A stretch of DNA of 64,000 nt from Leadbetterella lacustris (lineage in GTDB: Bacteria; Bacteroidota; Bacteroidia; Cytophagales; Spirosomataceae). Shown here in pieces: positions 52,587-61,797 of this stretch; the stretch's first letter is position 1, and each line of letters begins with the position of its first letter. The notes under the pieces were generated by a model, which saw only the letters and a list, made by a program, of their open reading frames with translations, made no database searches and was not told where the DNA came from. The stretch lies in NCBI GenBank assembly GCA_965234335.1, contig OZ248435.1, positions 310,001 through 374,000 of the forward strand, given 5' to 3'. Position numbers and translations under genes: made by a program.

Positions 52587-52758
52587 GTGAGGTGAAAATT
52601 TTCTGTTCTATTATTAGTGGTTAGTCTAGAGACTCCAAATTAGTGTTTAAATATTGAAAACATTAGATAGACCTCAAAATCAGAATTTTTTGTAAGTATG
52701 TGAATATGTGAGTATAAATTTAAAGTAGGGGATATTGTGGGGATATTATCAAAAAAAA
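52587..52758. other. Intergenic stretch with TGGGGATAT repeat (att-like module, copy 2)
   Basis: No gene is seen. At 52,725-52,747 lies GTAGGGGATATTGTGGGGAT followed by ATT, a direct repeat matching 22,805-22,826. It directly precedes the tRNA-Ser terminator. The rest is AT-rich without recognised features. Confidence 0.5.
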
Positions 52759-52793
52759 GTCCTTAACTATTTGATAATCTTATAGTTAAGGAC
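52759..52793 (-). terminator. tRNA-Ser terminator
   Basis: GTCCTTAACTAT pairs perfectly with ATAGTTAAGGAC (12 bp, 11-base loop). On the minus strand the stem is followed by eight T residues, 8 nt after the tRNA 3' end. Confidence 0.85.
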
Positions 52794-52800
52794 GAAATTG

Positions 52801-52885
52801 CAGAGAGGAAGAGATTCGAACTCTCGGTGCCTTGCGACACACACGCTTTCCAAGCGTGCTCCTTAAGCCACTCGGACACCTCTCT
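52801..52885 (-). tRNA. tRNA-Ser (anticodon GGA)
   Basis: An 85-nt class II tRNA. Acceptor AGAGAGG pairs with CCTCTCT plus discriminator G. The D-arm is GTCCGAGTGGCTTAAGGAG. The anticodon stem-loop CACGCTTGGAAAGCGTG has GGA in a TTGGAAA loop. A long variable arm is present, and the T-arm is GAGAGTTCGAATCTCTT. CCA is not encoded. Its 3' side faces a terminator and an att-like repeat, a typical integration target. Confidence 0.95.
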
Positions 52886-52923
52886 GTTTTGGGACTGCAA
52901 ATTAAAGTATAAATATTGAATTT

Positions 52924-53991
52924 TTATATACTTCTTTCCCCCGAAATATCATTATTCAGTAAATTTTTAATCTCCAAAATCCCATTTACATTTCCTAAAG
53001 CCCACATCAGTTTTGTTATAGCGGCCTCCAAGGTCATGTCTGAGCCAGAAATTATGCCCATTTCTTTCATTTTTTGACTTGTTTGATATTTGCCCATTAT
53101 TACTCTCCCGCCCGTGCATTGCGACACATTCAGGATAATGATTTCTCTTTTCAGGGCTTTTTCTAATATTTCTAAAAACCAAGATTCTGACAAGGCATTT
53201 CCGGAGCCATAAGTTTCTAAAACTACACCCTTGATGGTTTTTTGATCGAAAAAATTCTCAACAAAGGCCTGATTGATACCAGGGAAAAGTTTTAATATGC
53301 CCACATTATCGTCTATTTTTTTATAGAATTTGGATTCTTTCTGCTGATTAGGAATTATTATATTTAAAAAGTTATAGTCTATGTTCACGCCTATTTCAGC
53401 CAAATATGGGAAGTTTTCTGAGTCAAAAGCATCAAACTGACTGCTTTCTCGTTTCTTAGCTCGGTTTCCCCGCAGAAGTCGCCCATTGAAATAAATACAT
53501 ACTTCTGGCACTATAGATTTTTGATTTATGGTTGATCCTGCAATTTGAATAGACGTAATAAGATTTTCTCTGGCATCTGTTCTCGGAATACCAATGGGCA
53601 GTTGGGCTCCGGTAAAAACCACCGTTTTTGTAAGGTTTTGAATCATAAAACTCAAAGCAGAGGCCGAATAGGCCATGGTATCTGTGCCATGAAGAATCAC
53701 AAATCCTTGAAATTCTGCGTAGTTATTTTCAATAATCTCCACTAATTCTACCCAAATTTTTGGTGAAACATTGGAGGAATCAATCGGATTTGGCAATGCC
53801 AAAAAACAGAGTTCGAGGTTTAGGCGGTTTAGCTCGGGTATATTTTCAACAATCTGCTCAAATTTAAACGGCACCAAACTTCCGGTAGAATTATCGTAAA
53901 CCATCCCAAGTGTTCCGCCGGTGTAAATAATTAGCACTTTTAGAGCATTCTCTGACAACGAATTTATCTTAAGTATCTGGTATTTATTCAT
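52924..53991 (-). CDS. Type I asparaginase
   Basis: A 355-residue L-asparaginase. It has the first catalytic Thr in VLIIYTGGTLGMVYD (~residue 26) and the second motif in FVILHGTDTMAYSASAL (~residue 105). No signal peptide is present, so it is a cytosolic type I enzyme hydrolysing asparagine to aspartate. The overlap with the TPR gene upstream (53,984-53,991) suggests co-transcription. Confidence 0.93.
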   Translation of the reverse strand: MNKYQILKINSLSENALKVLIIYTGGTLGMVYDNSTGSLVPFKFEQIVENIPELNRLNLELCFLALPNPIDSSNVSPKIWVELVEIIENNYAEFQGFVILHGTDTMAYSASALSFMIQNLTKTVVFTGAQLPIGIPRTDARENLITSIQIAGSTINQKSIVPEVCIYFNGRLLRGNRAKKRESSQFDAFDSENFPYLAEIGVNIDYNFLNIIIPNQQKESKFYKKIDDNVGILKLFPGINQAFVENFFDQKTIKGVVLETYGSGNALSESWFLEILEKALKREIIILNVSQCTGGRVIMGKYQTSQKMKEMGIISGSDMTLEAAITKLMWALGNVNGILEIKNLLNNDISGERSI

Positions 53992-54310
53992 CTCTTTCGT
54001 CTAAAAACATCTGGTAGGCACTTTTTAACTCTCTCAAGGCCTTTTCTTTATTTAGTTTTTCTGCCAATTTTATACCCAAAAGATAGGTGTTTTCGGCTTC
54101 ACTGTTCTGGTTTTTTTCAAAATATAACGCAGCAGCATGATAGTAAGTTGGGAGATATTCGGGGAATTTTTGTAGCAATTTTTCGAAATATTCAATGGCC
54201 TTATCTTGCTGATTATCTTTATATTCTATCGCCAATGCATATATATTAAATGGGTCTTGAGGGTCTAATTCTATTTGTTCTAATAAAAAATTAATTCGTT
54301 CGGCTTGCAT
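53984..54310 (-). CDS. Small tetratricopeptide-repeat protein
   Basis: A 108-residue protein made of about three TPR-type helical pairs (DPFNIYALAIEYKDNQ, AIEYFEKLLQKFPEYLPTYY, AALYFEKNQNSEAENTYLLG). TPR proteins are protein-protein adaptors; no partner can be named. It overlaps the asparaginase start by 8 nt and is divergent from etfB. Confidence 0.85.
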   Translation of the reverse strand: MQAERINFLLEQIELDPQDPFNIYALAIEYKDNQQDKAIEYFEKLLQKFPEYLPTYYHAAALYFEKNQNSEAENTYLLGIKLAEKLNKEKALRELKSAYQMFLDERDE

Positions 54311-54335
54311 ACTATTTTTCTAGCTTTTACATTTG
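54305..54335 (+). promoter_or_regulatory. Candidate etfBA promoter (TTG-N20-TACATTTG)
   Basis: TTG at 54,305-54,307 and TACATTTG at 54,328-54,335, separated by 20 bp, match the Bacteroidota TTG/TANNTTTG promoter with normal spacing, ~95 bp before the etfB start. The TTG overlaps the start of the divergent TPR gene. Confidence 0.5.
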
Positions 54336-54430
54336 TAATTGTTATGCATGCATACTATTATTTGTTTTCCATAAGTATAAATGCGTACATTGTTCAGGTT
54401 TTCAAAATTAACAATATAAATTCAATCTTT

Positions 54431-55165
54431 ATGAAAATACTCGTTTGTATTTCTAGTGTGCCAGACACTACCTCAAAGATTTCTTTTGAAGAAAACGACA
54501 CCAAATTCAGTAAAGCAGGTATTCAGTACATCATTGGACCTTACGATGATTACGCCCTTGCTCGAGGTGTGGAACTCAGAGAGTCCCTTGGTGGAACGCT
54601 CACTGTTTTGAATGTTGGATTGGCCGATGCTGAGCCGCAGATTAGAAAAGCCTTGGCCATAGGTGCTGATGATGCCGTAAGAATTGACGCAGAACCTACT
54701 GATTCATTTTTTGTGGCCTCCGAAATTGCCAATTATGTGAAAGACAAAGGTTTTGACTTGATTTTGATGGGTCGTGAAACCACAGATTACAATTCTGGGG
54801 TAGTGCATGGTATAGTAGGGGAGTTGTTAGGAATACCTTCTTTTTCGCCAGTGATGGAACTTAAATTGGAGGGAAATACGGCCACTTTAGCCCGAGAAAT
54901 AGAAGGAGGAAAGGAGAAATTGGAAGCCAGTCTGCCTTTGGTGTTGGGTTGCCAAGAGCCTATTGCCGAATGGAAAATACCTAATATGAGAGGAATTATG
55001 TCTGCAAGAACTAAGCCTTTGGCTGTGATTGCACCAAGTTCTGAAGCTTTGACAAGTATTGAAAAATACGAACTGCCAGCCCCGAAAGGTGCATGCAAAA
55101 TGATTTCAGCAGAAGATGCGGGTTCTTTAATAAAATTATTGCAAACAGAAGCTAAAGTTTTGTAA
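54431..55165 (+). CDS. etfB: Electron transfer flavoprotein beta subunit
   Basis: The start is set at MKILVCISSVPDTTSKISF; the upstream open frame lacks EtfB similarity. The 244-residue protein has family segments GPYDDYALARGVELRE, RKALAIGADDAVRID, DLILMGRETTDYNSGVVHGI and PNMRGIMSARTKPL near the end. With EtfA it forms the FAD/AMP-binding heterodimer that carries electrons from acyl-CoA and related dehydrogenases to the quinone pool. It is 22 bp before etfA. It could accept electrons from an acyl-CoA dehydrogenase serving the catabolic cluster, encoded elsewhere. Confidence 0.95.
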   Translation: MKILVCISSVPDTTSKISFEENDTKFSKAGIQYIIGPYDDYALARGVELRESLGGTLTVLNVGLADAEPQIRKALAIGADDAVRIDAEPTDSFFVASEIANYVKDKGFDLILMGRETTDYNSGVVHGIVGELLGIPSFSPVMELKLEGNTATLAREIEGGKEKLEASLPLVLGCQEPIAEWKIPNMRGIMSARTKPLAVIAPSSEALTSIEKYELPAPKGACKMISAEDAGSLIKLLQTEAKVL

Positions 55166-55187
55166 AACCTTAAAAAAAGAAAAGATT

Positions 55188-56150
55188 ATGAGCGTTTTAG
55201 TATATACCGAATTGGCAGATGGCCAGTTTAAAAAATCATCACTTGAGGCCATTTTTTATGGTTCGAAAGTGGCTACCCAAGTGGGTGGTTCCATGACTGT
55301 TTTAGTTATTGGAAGTGCCGCAGACGAAGAATTGGCAAAAGCGGGAAACTTTGGTGCAACTAAGGTTTTGCATGCCAATGCTCAGAATTTGACTGCAGAA
55401 AACATTATGGCTTACAGCAAAATTCTGTCCGAAACGGCAAAGTCATTGGCTGCCACAATCGTAGTTTCCGCAAAATCATCATTGGCTGATGCCGTTATGG
55501 CTAGAGCCGCAGGTGCTTTGAAAGCCGGATTGGTAGGAAATGTTGTAGAATTACCTGAAACATCAAACGGATTTAAAGTTAAAAGGAGTATTTTTACAGG
55601 AAAAGCCTTTGCCGAAACTTCCATTACAAGTGATGTGAAGTTTATAGCTATCAAGAAAAATGTTTTGCCTTTGGAAGAAACATCAAATTCCGCTGAGGTT
55701 GAAAAACTATCAGTTGATACAGGTAGCCTTACCGAAAGCTCAAAAGTGCTAGAAACCATAAAAGCCACTGGAACAGTATCTTTGCCTGAGGCAGATTTGG
55801 TGGTTTCGGGCGGAAGAGGCATGAAAGGTCCTGAAAATTGGCAGGCATTGTTAGATTTGGCCGAAGCATTGGGAGCTGCGACAGCATGCTCTAAGCCAGT
55901 TTCTGATTTGGATTGGAGACCTCACCACGAACATGTGGGCCAAACAGGCGTCAAAGTTGCTCCAAATCTTTATATCGCCTGCGGTATTTCGGGTGCCATT
56001 CAGCATTTGGCTGGTGTAAATTCCTCTAAAGTGATTGTGGTCATCAACAAAGACCCAGAAGCTCCCTTCTTCAAAGCTGCCGATTATGGTATTGTGGGAG
56101 ATGTTTTTGATATTTTGCCTAAGTTGACTGCTGCTGTTAAGGCTCTGTAA
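55188..56150 (+). CDS. etfA: Electron transfer flavoprotein alpha subunit
   Basis: A 320-residue protein, normal for EtfA. The N-terminal domain begins SVLVYTELADGQFKKSSLEA. The C-terminal FAD-binding domain is clear: VVSGGRGMKGPENWQALLDL, VGQTGVKVAPNLYIACGISG, AIQHLAGVNSSKVIVVINKD. Co-transcribed with etfB, ending at a terminator. Confidence 0.96.
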   Translation: MSVLVYTELADGQFKKSSLEAIFYGSKVATQVGGSMTVLVIGSAADEELAKAGNFGATKVLHANAQNLTAENIMAYSKILSETAKSLAATIVVSAKSSLADAVMARAAGALKAGLVGNVVELPETSNGFKVKRSIFTGKAFAETSITSDVKFIAIKKNVLPLEETSNSAEVEKLSVDTGSLTESSKVLETIKATGTVSLPEADLVVSGGRGMKGPENWQALLDLAEALGAATACSKPVSDLDWRPHHEHVGQTGVKVAPNLYIACGISGAIQHLAGVNSSKVIVVINKDPEAPFFKAADYGIVGDVFDILPKLTAAVKAL

Positions 56151-56163
56151 GTTTTTTTTTGAT

Positions 56164-56192
56164 GTAAAAGCCTTCGCAAAGAAGGTTTTTAC
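56164..56192. terminator. Bidirectional terminator between etfA and the MazF-type gene
   Basis: GTAAAAGCCTTC pairs with GAAGGTTTTTAC (12 bp including one G-T wobble, 5-base loop) between convergent genes, with a T-run on the etfA side. Confidence 0.7.
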
Positions 56193-56515
56193 ATTTTAAA
56201 CATTTCCTCTAATATTTTACAAACCATCGAACTTGTAAATTCATCCAAATCTCCCATCTTTTTCACCAATCTGGATGTCTTATCAATAGCCCTGATTTGG
56301 TCTAATACTATTTGGCCGTTTTGATTTTCAAAATTGCAATTTATTCTTGTTGGGTATTTTTTTTGCGTATGGGTTAAAGGGGCAACTATCACGGTATTGA
56401 GGTACTTATTCACGCTATCGGGAGAGATGATTACTGAAGGTCGGGTTTTGGTAATTTCACTCCCTTTAGTTGGTTCTAGACTTACCAGCCATATTTCAAA
56501 TCTCTTCACTATCAT
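56189..56515 (-). CDS. MazF/PemK-family toxin (mRNA interferase)
   Basis: A 108-residue PemK/MazF-fold protein: VKRFEIWLVSLEPTKGSEIT then KTRPSVIISPDSVN (the conserved K-x-R-P motif), VIVAPLTHTQKKYPTRIN, and GQIVLDQIRAIDKTSRLVKK (the D-Q-I-R-x-x-D motif). It probably cleaves mRNA when freed from its antitoxin. It starts 3 bp after the AbrB-type partner. Confidence 0.9.
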   Translation of the reverse strand: MIVKRFEIWLVSLEPTKGSEITKTRPSVIISPDSVNKYLNTVIVAPLTHTQKKYPTRINCNFENQNGQIVLDQIRAIDKTSRLVKKMGDLDEFTSSMVCKILEEMFKM

Positions 56516-56518
56516 TGT

Positions 56519-56776
56519 TTACCAGTTCCAGTCTTCTTTGTCGAATTCATTCTTCATACTTTCAAAAAGGTCGGTTTCTATTCCTGATTGATTTTCTGTT
56601 CCAAGTTTGAAGGCTTCTTCCCATCCATCTCTAGGGTGTTTTTTTAAAGCTCTCATCACAATGGCATCACCTATTATTTCCATTTCCACCTCTTCCGTAA
56701 TTCCGCAAGAAATCAACATAGTTTTTGGTATTAGCACACCATTTGAGTTTCCAATTTTTCTGATAGATTGTAACAT
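56519..56776 (-). CDS. MazE/AbrB-type antitoxin
   Basis: An 85-residue protein with an N-terminal SpoVT-AbrB swapped-hairpin domain (SIRKIGNSNGVLIPKTMLIS). The C-terminal acidic tail (GIETDLFESMKNEFDKEDWN) resembles the toxin-wrapping segment of MazE. Autoregulation is usual for the family. First gene of the leftward toxin-antitoxin pair. Confidence 0.9.
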   Translation of the reverse strand: MLQSIRKIGNSNGVLIPKTMLISCGITEEVEMEIIGDAIVMRALKKHPRDGWEEAFKLGTENQSGIETDLFESMKNEFDKEDWNW

Positions 56777-56930
56777 AGTTTTGAAATTGTTATAACAAAT
56801 GTAATAATTTTCTTTTTCAATAATCTAACAAGTGTTAGTTTTTGTAAAATTAAATGAAACCAAATCAAATCCTTTTTCATATTTTCAAAATTCTTATCAA
56901 TCAAAAAATTTTAATAACCAAAATAAAAAT

Positions 56931-56938
56931 TAAATTTG
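56931..56938 (+). promoter_or_regulatory. Bacteroidota-type -7 element (TAAATTTG)
   Basis: Matches TANNTTTG ~50 bp before the OmpA/PD40 gene start, in a 200-bp intergenic gap. The -33 element is not obvious. Confidence 0.35.
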
Positions 56939-56988
56939 TAGTTGATTAATTACGTTAGTCTTTCTTTGTGTACATCTTATTCATAAAA

Positions 56989-59070
56989 ATGAAATTCGGA
57001 GGTTTTATACTTTTATTTTTTAGTGTAAACCATTTTATCTATTCCCAAGAGATATTATGGGCGGCTAAAGTATTAGAAAAATCTTCAGAAACCGTTGACG
57101 AGATTTATTCTCCAAAATACAGAGCCATACAGATTTTAAACAAACCCAATGTTTTGCCGCAAACGGTGAGTTCACCTTGTAGTTGGCGACCGACGGGCTC
57201 AGGGTTTGGCGAAGATTATATTAAGGTGGGTTTTGAAAAAGCTATAAAAGTTAGACAAGTTATTATTGGAGAAACCGTCTCTCCAGGTGCTATTGGAAGG
57301 GTTTTTGGATACACAAAAGACAATACTGAGATACTGCTCTACGAAAATCGAGATCCAGCTCCAAGGCTAAGCGGGCGGATTTGGAACATCATCATACCAG
57401 AAACACAACAAGAAATAAATGCGATTAAGATATTGATTGTACATTCACTCAACAAAGGTCTCAAAGAATATGATGCGATAGGCATCTCAAATAGCGACCA
57501 TCCTTATGTGGCCAAAATAAATGTTGCCGAAAAATTACCGCCCAACTTGGAAAAAGAAAATCTGGGCGTAAACGTGAATTCAAAATACGGTGAGGTGGCA
57601 CCGATAGTCTCTCCAGATGGCAAATTTCTATATTTTACAAGGCTTAACCACCCAGATAACACCAAAGATAAAACCGCCAAAGGCGAAAAGACGGTTGAAA
57701 TCCCTCAAGACGTTTGGGTGTCAAAACTCAATAAAAATGGCGGATGGGATGCTGCTGTAAATATTGGAGAACCCATAAATAATCCGGCTAATAATGCCGC
57801 AGCCACTATATCGGCCGACGGTAAAAGTTTGTTTGTATTGAATGTTTATTTGCCTAATGGAAAGTATGTGGCAGGTCTTTCAAAGGCTACTATGAAAAAC
57901 AAAAAGTGGGAGCTTCCTAAACAAATTAGAATTGCTGATTTTCAGGCTTTAGAAGTATATGATGAAAAAATTAAAGTTAAGAAAACAGTAACAGAGTATG
58001 CCATCAGTTCGGACGAGAAATATTTAGTGATGGGACTCCGGCGTTCAGAAACCTTTGGCGACAAGGATCTCTATGTTTCATTAAAAACCTCAGACAACAG
58101 TTATGGTAAACCTATCAATTTAGGTCCGATACTCAACTCTGCCGGAAACGAAGGGTCTCCTTTTCTTGCTGCTGACAATAAAACCCTTTATTTCAACTCA
58201 AACGGCCATCCAGGTTATGGCGACGCGGATATTTATGTTACCACCCGACTTGATGACTCTTGGACGAAATGGACAGAACCAGTAAATCTTGGTCCAGACA
58301 TAAATTCTCCCGAATGGGACGGATACATTACAATACCGGCCTCTGGAGAATTTGCCTATTTTAGCTCTTTGAAGAACTCCTTGGGTTCCGATGATATTTT
58401 TAAAATCAAGCTTTTTCCGAGTATTAAGCCACAGATGGTGGTTTTGTACGATTTTCAGTTTAAAGATAAGGTTACCAATAATATACTTACACCAAAAGTA
58501 AGTTTTCAGGCTTTAGGCGAAGTAAAAGACACCACGAACGCCATCAACTGGACTTACGACGAAGAAACGCTTCTGAATAAATCCATCTTGAGCATAGGTA
58601 AGAAATATGAAATAAACGCCACATTAGAATCTTATGGTGATTTTAAGGCTACTGTTGACCTAAGCAAAGAAACAAAGTATAAAGAAATAAAGGCTGTTTT
58701 TGAGTTGTTGCCATTGGTGCAAGGCCAAAAAATGGTGCTTCAAAATCTGTTTTTTGACCAGGGGCAGTCCATTATCAAAGAAGAATCTTTTGAAGAACTA
58801 GAGAAGGTTAAAAAGATAATGGCTGAAAATCCGAGCATGGAAATATTGTTGGAGGGACACACTGATAACCAAGGTGATATGTTAAAAAACATAAAATTGG
58901 CGGAAGATCGTGTGAATGCGGTGAAAGACTATATCACCAAAGATGGCGTTGTTGATGGTAAAAGAATTGGCATAAAATCGTGGGGCCCCTACAAGCCAGT
59001 GATGAGAAATTCATCAGAAGAGGCTCGAAAGAAAAATAGGAGAGTAGAATTTACAATCACCAAAATGTAG
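56989..59070 (+). CDS. OmpA-family outer-membrane protein with PD40 repeats
   Basis: The start at MKFGGFILLFFSVNHFIYSQ gives a signal peptide; an upstream GTG at 56,968 is less likely. In the 693-residue protein, residues ~190-480 carry PD40/WD40-type blades (VSPDGKFLYFTRLNH, ISADGKSLFVLNVYLP, GNEGSPFLAADNKTLYFNSN, DADIYVTTRLDDSWTKW). The last ~120 residues are an OmpA domain binding peptidoglycan (NLFFDQGQSIIKEESF, LLEGHTDNQGD, RAEEARKKNRRVEF-like end). It anchors the envelope and may support surface complexes such as gliding/T9SS machinery. Confidence 0.9.
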   Translation: MKFGGFILLFFSVNHFIYSQEILWAAKVLEKSSETVDEIYSPKYRAIQILNKPNVLPQTVSSPCSWRPTGSGFGEDYIKVGFEKAIKVRQVIIGETVSPGAIGRVFGYTKDNTEILLYENRDPAPRLSGRIWNIIIPETQQEINAIKILIVHSLNKGLKEYDAIGISNSDHPYVAKINVAEKLPPNLEKENLGVNVNSKYGEVAPIVSPDGKFLYFTRLNHPDNTKDKTAKGEKTVEIPQDVWVSKLNKNGGWDAAVNIGEPINNPANNAAATISADGKSLFVLNVYLPNGKYVAGLSKATMKNKKWELPKQIRIADFQALEVYDEKIKVKKTVTEYAISSDEKYLVMGLRRSETFGDKDLYVSLKTSDNSYGKPINLGPILNSAGNEGSPFLAADNKTLYFNSNGHPGYGDADIYVTTRLDDSWTKWTEPVNLGPDINSPEWDGYITIPASGEFAYFSSLKNSLGSDDIFKIKLFPSIKPQMVVLYDFQFKDKVTNNILTPKVSFQALGEVKDTTNAINWTYDEETLLNKSILSIGKKYEINATLESYGDFKATVDLSKETKYKEIKAVFELLPLVQGQKMVLQNLFFDQGQSIIKEESFEELEKVKKIMAENPSMEILLEGHTDNQGDMLKNIKLAEDRVNAVKDYITKDGVVDGKRIGIKSWGPYKPVMRNSSEEARKKNRRVEFTITKM

Positions 59071-59078
59071 TATTTTTG
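59071..59078 (+). promoter_or_regulatory. Bacteroidota-type -7 element (TATTTTTG)
   Basis: Matches TANNTTTG right after the OmpA/PD40 stop and 18 bp before the first glycosyltransferase gene. It could give the GT operon its own promoter. Confidence 0.3.
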
Positions 59079-59095
59079 TAAGCTAAACGAATTTT

Positions 59096-60073
59096 ATGAG
59101 CCCAAAACTCTTATTGGTAGTCCCTTGTTACAACGAACAAGAAATATTACAGCTCACAAATCAAAGACTCAATACTTACTTTGACCAACTTCTTGAACTT
59201 AAAAAAATAGACACCTCAAGCAAGATTTGTTACGTCAACGACGGCAGCAAAGATACCACTTGGGCAATAATTGATACACTAACAAAATCCAATCCACGAG
59301 TTTTAGGCGTAAAATTAGCTAAGAATTTCGGTCATCAGAATGCGGTTTTAGCTGGGCTTTTCAGTTTTGTTGATCAGTACGACTGTTACATTACTATTGA
59401 CGCCGATTTGCAAGACGATATCCGTGCCATCGGTGACATGATTGATAAGTACAATGAAGGCAATTCAGTGGTTTATGGTGTAAGAGAAGACAGAACATCA
59501 GACACTTTCTTTAAGAAATTCACAGCCGAACTTTTCTATAAAATAATGGATAAATTGGGCGTTCCGGTGGTTTTCAATCATGCCGATTTCAGACTGATTG
59601 ATAACAAAGTACTTAAGGAATTTGCCAATTTTAAGGAATATAATATGTTCATACGCGGGATAATCCCGACCATAGGTTTTCCTTCGGAAAAAGTCTATTA
59701 CAAAAGACTTGAGCGTGAAGCTGGTGAAAGCAAATATCCATTTAGCAAGATGCTTGGATTTGCTTGGAAAGGAATTACTTCCTTCTCTACAGTGCCCATG
59801 CGTATGGTGCTTTGGTTTGGTGTGATCAATTTCATAGTCTCATTTTTTATTGGATTTTATGTTCTTTGGAGTAAAATCCAAGGCGTGGCAGTATCGGGCT
59901 GGACATCTACTTTATTACCAATGGCCTTTTTTAGTGGTTCAAACATGATAGCTATTGGTCTTATTGGCGAATATGTGGGTAAGATTTACGAAGAAGTTAA
60001 AGGGCGACCTCGCTACATCATAGAGAAAATTTCGAACGCTGTTGATTCAGAAAACCGTAATGTAGGCAAATGA
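59096..60073 (+). CDS. Family 2 glycosyltransferase (DPM1/bactoprenol-type)
   Basis: A 325-residue protein with a GT-A catalytic domain (LLVVPCYNEQEI, ICYVNDGSKDTTW, DxD-type ITIDADLQDDIRA at ~residue 101). Two C-terminal membrane helices follow (MVLWFGVINFIVSFFIGFYV, AFFSGSNMIAIGLIGEYVG). This architecture is that of polyprenyl-phosphate sugar synthases, which load a sugar onto a lipid carrier. Its stop overlaps the GT39 start by 4 nt (ATGA), so the membrane transferase downstream probably uses the lipid-linked sugar. Confidence 0.93.
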   Translation: MSPKLLLVVPCYNEQEILQLTNQRLNTYFDQLLELKKIDTSSKICYVNDGSKDTTWAIIDTLTKSNPRVLGVKLAKNFGHQNAVLAGLFSFVDQYDCYITIDADLQDDIRAIGDMIDKYNEGNSVVYGVREDRTSDTFFKKFTAELFYKIMDKLGVPVVFNHADFRLIDNKVLKEFANFKEYNMFIRGIIPTIGFPSEKVYYKRLEREAGESKYPFSKMLGFAWKGITSFSTVPMRMVLWFGVINFIVSFFIGFYVLWSKIQGVAVSGWTSTLLPMAFFSGSNMIAIGLIGEYVGKIYEEVKGRPRYIIEKISNAVDSENRNVGK

Positions 60074-61797
60074 GGAAATACGGATTGTTATTTTTTTTGA
60101 TTGCGATTGCCTCATTTCTGAGGTTTTCTAACTTAGACAATCGTGGTTTGTTTACCGACGAAAAATACACCCTGCTCAACGCCAACGGTATTTGGGTTGG
60201 GGGAGGTAATCAAATAGAAATATTCAAAAAGCCTTTTTTTACCCCGAAAGATTTTTGGGCTTCTAAAAATGTCAAGGATTATTTTGAAGCCATAGCTCAT
60301 TCTGACTTTGGCACGCACATTGTTTACAACGGATTTCTTCATTATTGGATGGAGGTATTTGGCAACTCGGACTATTCCATTCGGTTTTTGAGTGCAGTTT
60401 TTAGTCTGCTGACGGTCATTGTGGTGTATTTGTTTTCCTTAGAGGTTTTTAAAAATCACACTGTCGCTTTTTTATCTGGTTTTTTATTGGCTTTAGATCC
60501 TTTAAATATAGCACAGAGTCATATCGCAAGGAGCTATACCTTATCTTTCTTGTTGGTTATTTTGGCTACCTATTATTTCTTGGAGATTTTTAAAGGTAAT
60601 AAAAAGTCAAGAAATTTTATAATATACGCCGTATTAGTTGGGTTTTCGATGCTCAATCATTATCTCAATTTTCTGGTTCCATTAAGTCATGGATTGGTTT
60701 TTTTGTTTGTTCAAAACAAAAGGCACCTTTGGTTTGGATTTGTTTCGGCGGCGGTATTTAATCTTCTTTTGATGCTTTATTGGTTCAATTGGGGAGGTGG
60801 ATATTTGGCCATGGATTTTTTGAAAGACAAAAACCAAAAACACCTAAAATTAGCTCAGATAAATGTCAATACTCCCGATGCAGCCGTGCAATTGAGTACG
60901 CCAGCTTTGGTTACAAAAAAGACCATAGAGTTGGTTTATGATTCAAGCATTTTTACCCAAGGTTTGTTTTTGAGGCTGAATTCAGGTGTTAAAAATGTGG
61001 CCGTAACATTTGCAGTTTTTCTTCTTTTGTTCGGTGCCTTTTATTTCAAATCTAAACAAAAAATGTATATCTCTTTGGTGATAATGGCTGTAGTTCTACT
61101 AGCTCTTAATCACGGCATTATGGAACAAGTTGTACTGGCTAACTGCTTTTATTTTGTGGTATTTTTTGCTGTTGAATACATCTTCAAACGTCCTAAAGAG
61201 ACTTTTGGTCAGGACCAATTTATTTTAGTGTCGGTTTCGGTTTTGATGTTCATTTTGCCCATTCTGTTTGTTTTGAATGATGCCCTTAAAAACGGACATA
61301 CCACTAGTTTAACCCATAGATACATTGGAGTAGCTTCTCCATTTGTGGCCATTTTGATGGGTTTTGGAATTTATAGATTCCTAAAATTCTCAAAGTTGGC
61401 ATTTTTCTTGATTGTTTTTGTCTTTGTGCAGCAATATCAACCTGTAAAATCGGAGATTAATTCTTATTTCGCAGATAAATCAAGTTTGAATGCGTGGTTT
61501 GATCCGGCCAGAATTTCTAATCCTTATAGCACAGCTGCAAGGAATATTTTAGAAAAATACGAAAAGAGTGACACGCTTTTTATTCCCGGTGGCTATCAAG
61601 AATTTTATGCACAAGTGTTTGGTAAAGAAAAGACTGTGGATTACACCGATGCTCAATATTTGAATTTATATCTCCCTAAAAAAGCAAATATTCCTCAAAA
61701 AATAGATGTTAACGAACCTGATAAAGTATTTTTGAAAAAAGGAAGTGGGGAAAAAGTTCTTATTTTTGATTTTGAAGGCACAAAATATAGATATTGA
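60070..61797 (+). CDS. Family 39 (PMT-like) membrane glycosyltransferase
   Basis: A 575-residue polytopic membrane protein with about ten hydrophobic segments. The first loop holds the NLDNRGLFTDEKYTLLNANG Asp-Glu motif typical of GT39/ArnT enzymes. LDPLNIAQSHIARSY follows the second segment pair. Such enzymes transfer sugars from polyprenyl-phosphate donors to protein or lipid in the periplasm. The donor likely comes from the GT2 upstream. The stop is fused to the next start (TGATG). Confidence 0.88.
   Translation: MRKYGLLFFLIAIASFLRFSNLDNRGLFTDEKYTLLNANGIWVGGGNQIEIFKKPFFTPKDFWASKNVKDYFEAIAHSDFGTHIVYNGFLHYWMEVFGNSDYSIRFLSAVFSLLTVIVVYLFSLEVFKNHTVAFLSGFLLALDPLNIAQSHIARSYTLSFLLVILATYYFLEIFKGNKKSRNFIIYAVLVGFSMLNHYLNFLVPLSHGLVFLFVQNKRHLWFGFVSAAVFNLLLMLYWFNWGGGYLAMDFLKDKNQKHLKLAQINVNTPDAAVQLSTPALVTKKTIELVYDSSIFTQGLFLRLNSGVKNVAVTFAVFLLLFGAFYFKSKQKMYISLVIMAVVLLALNHGIMEQVVLANCFYFVVFFAVEYIFKRPKETFGQDQFILVSVSVLMFILPILFVLNDALKNGHTTSLTHRYIGVASPFVAILMGFGIYRFLKFSKLAFFLIVFVFVQQYQPVKSEINSYFADKSSLNAWFDPARISNPYSTAARNILEKYEKSDTLFIPGGYQEFYAQVFGKEKTVDYTDAQYLNLYLPKKANIPQKIDVNEPDKVFLKKGSGEKVLIFDFEGTKYRY

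Noticed and set aside
54305..54430. N-terminal extension of EtfB
   Set aside because: The added 42 residues are hydrophobic, unlike EtfB, and contain the promoter; the family start MKILVCIS lies at 54,431.
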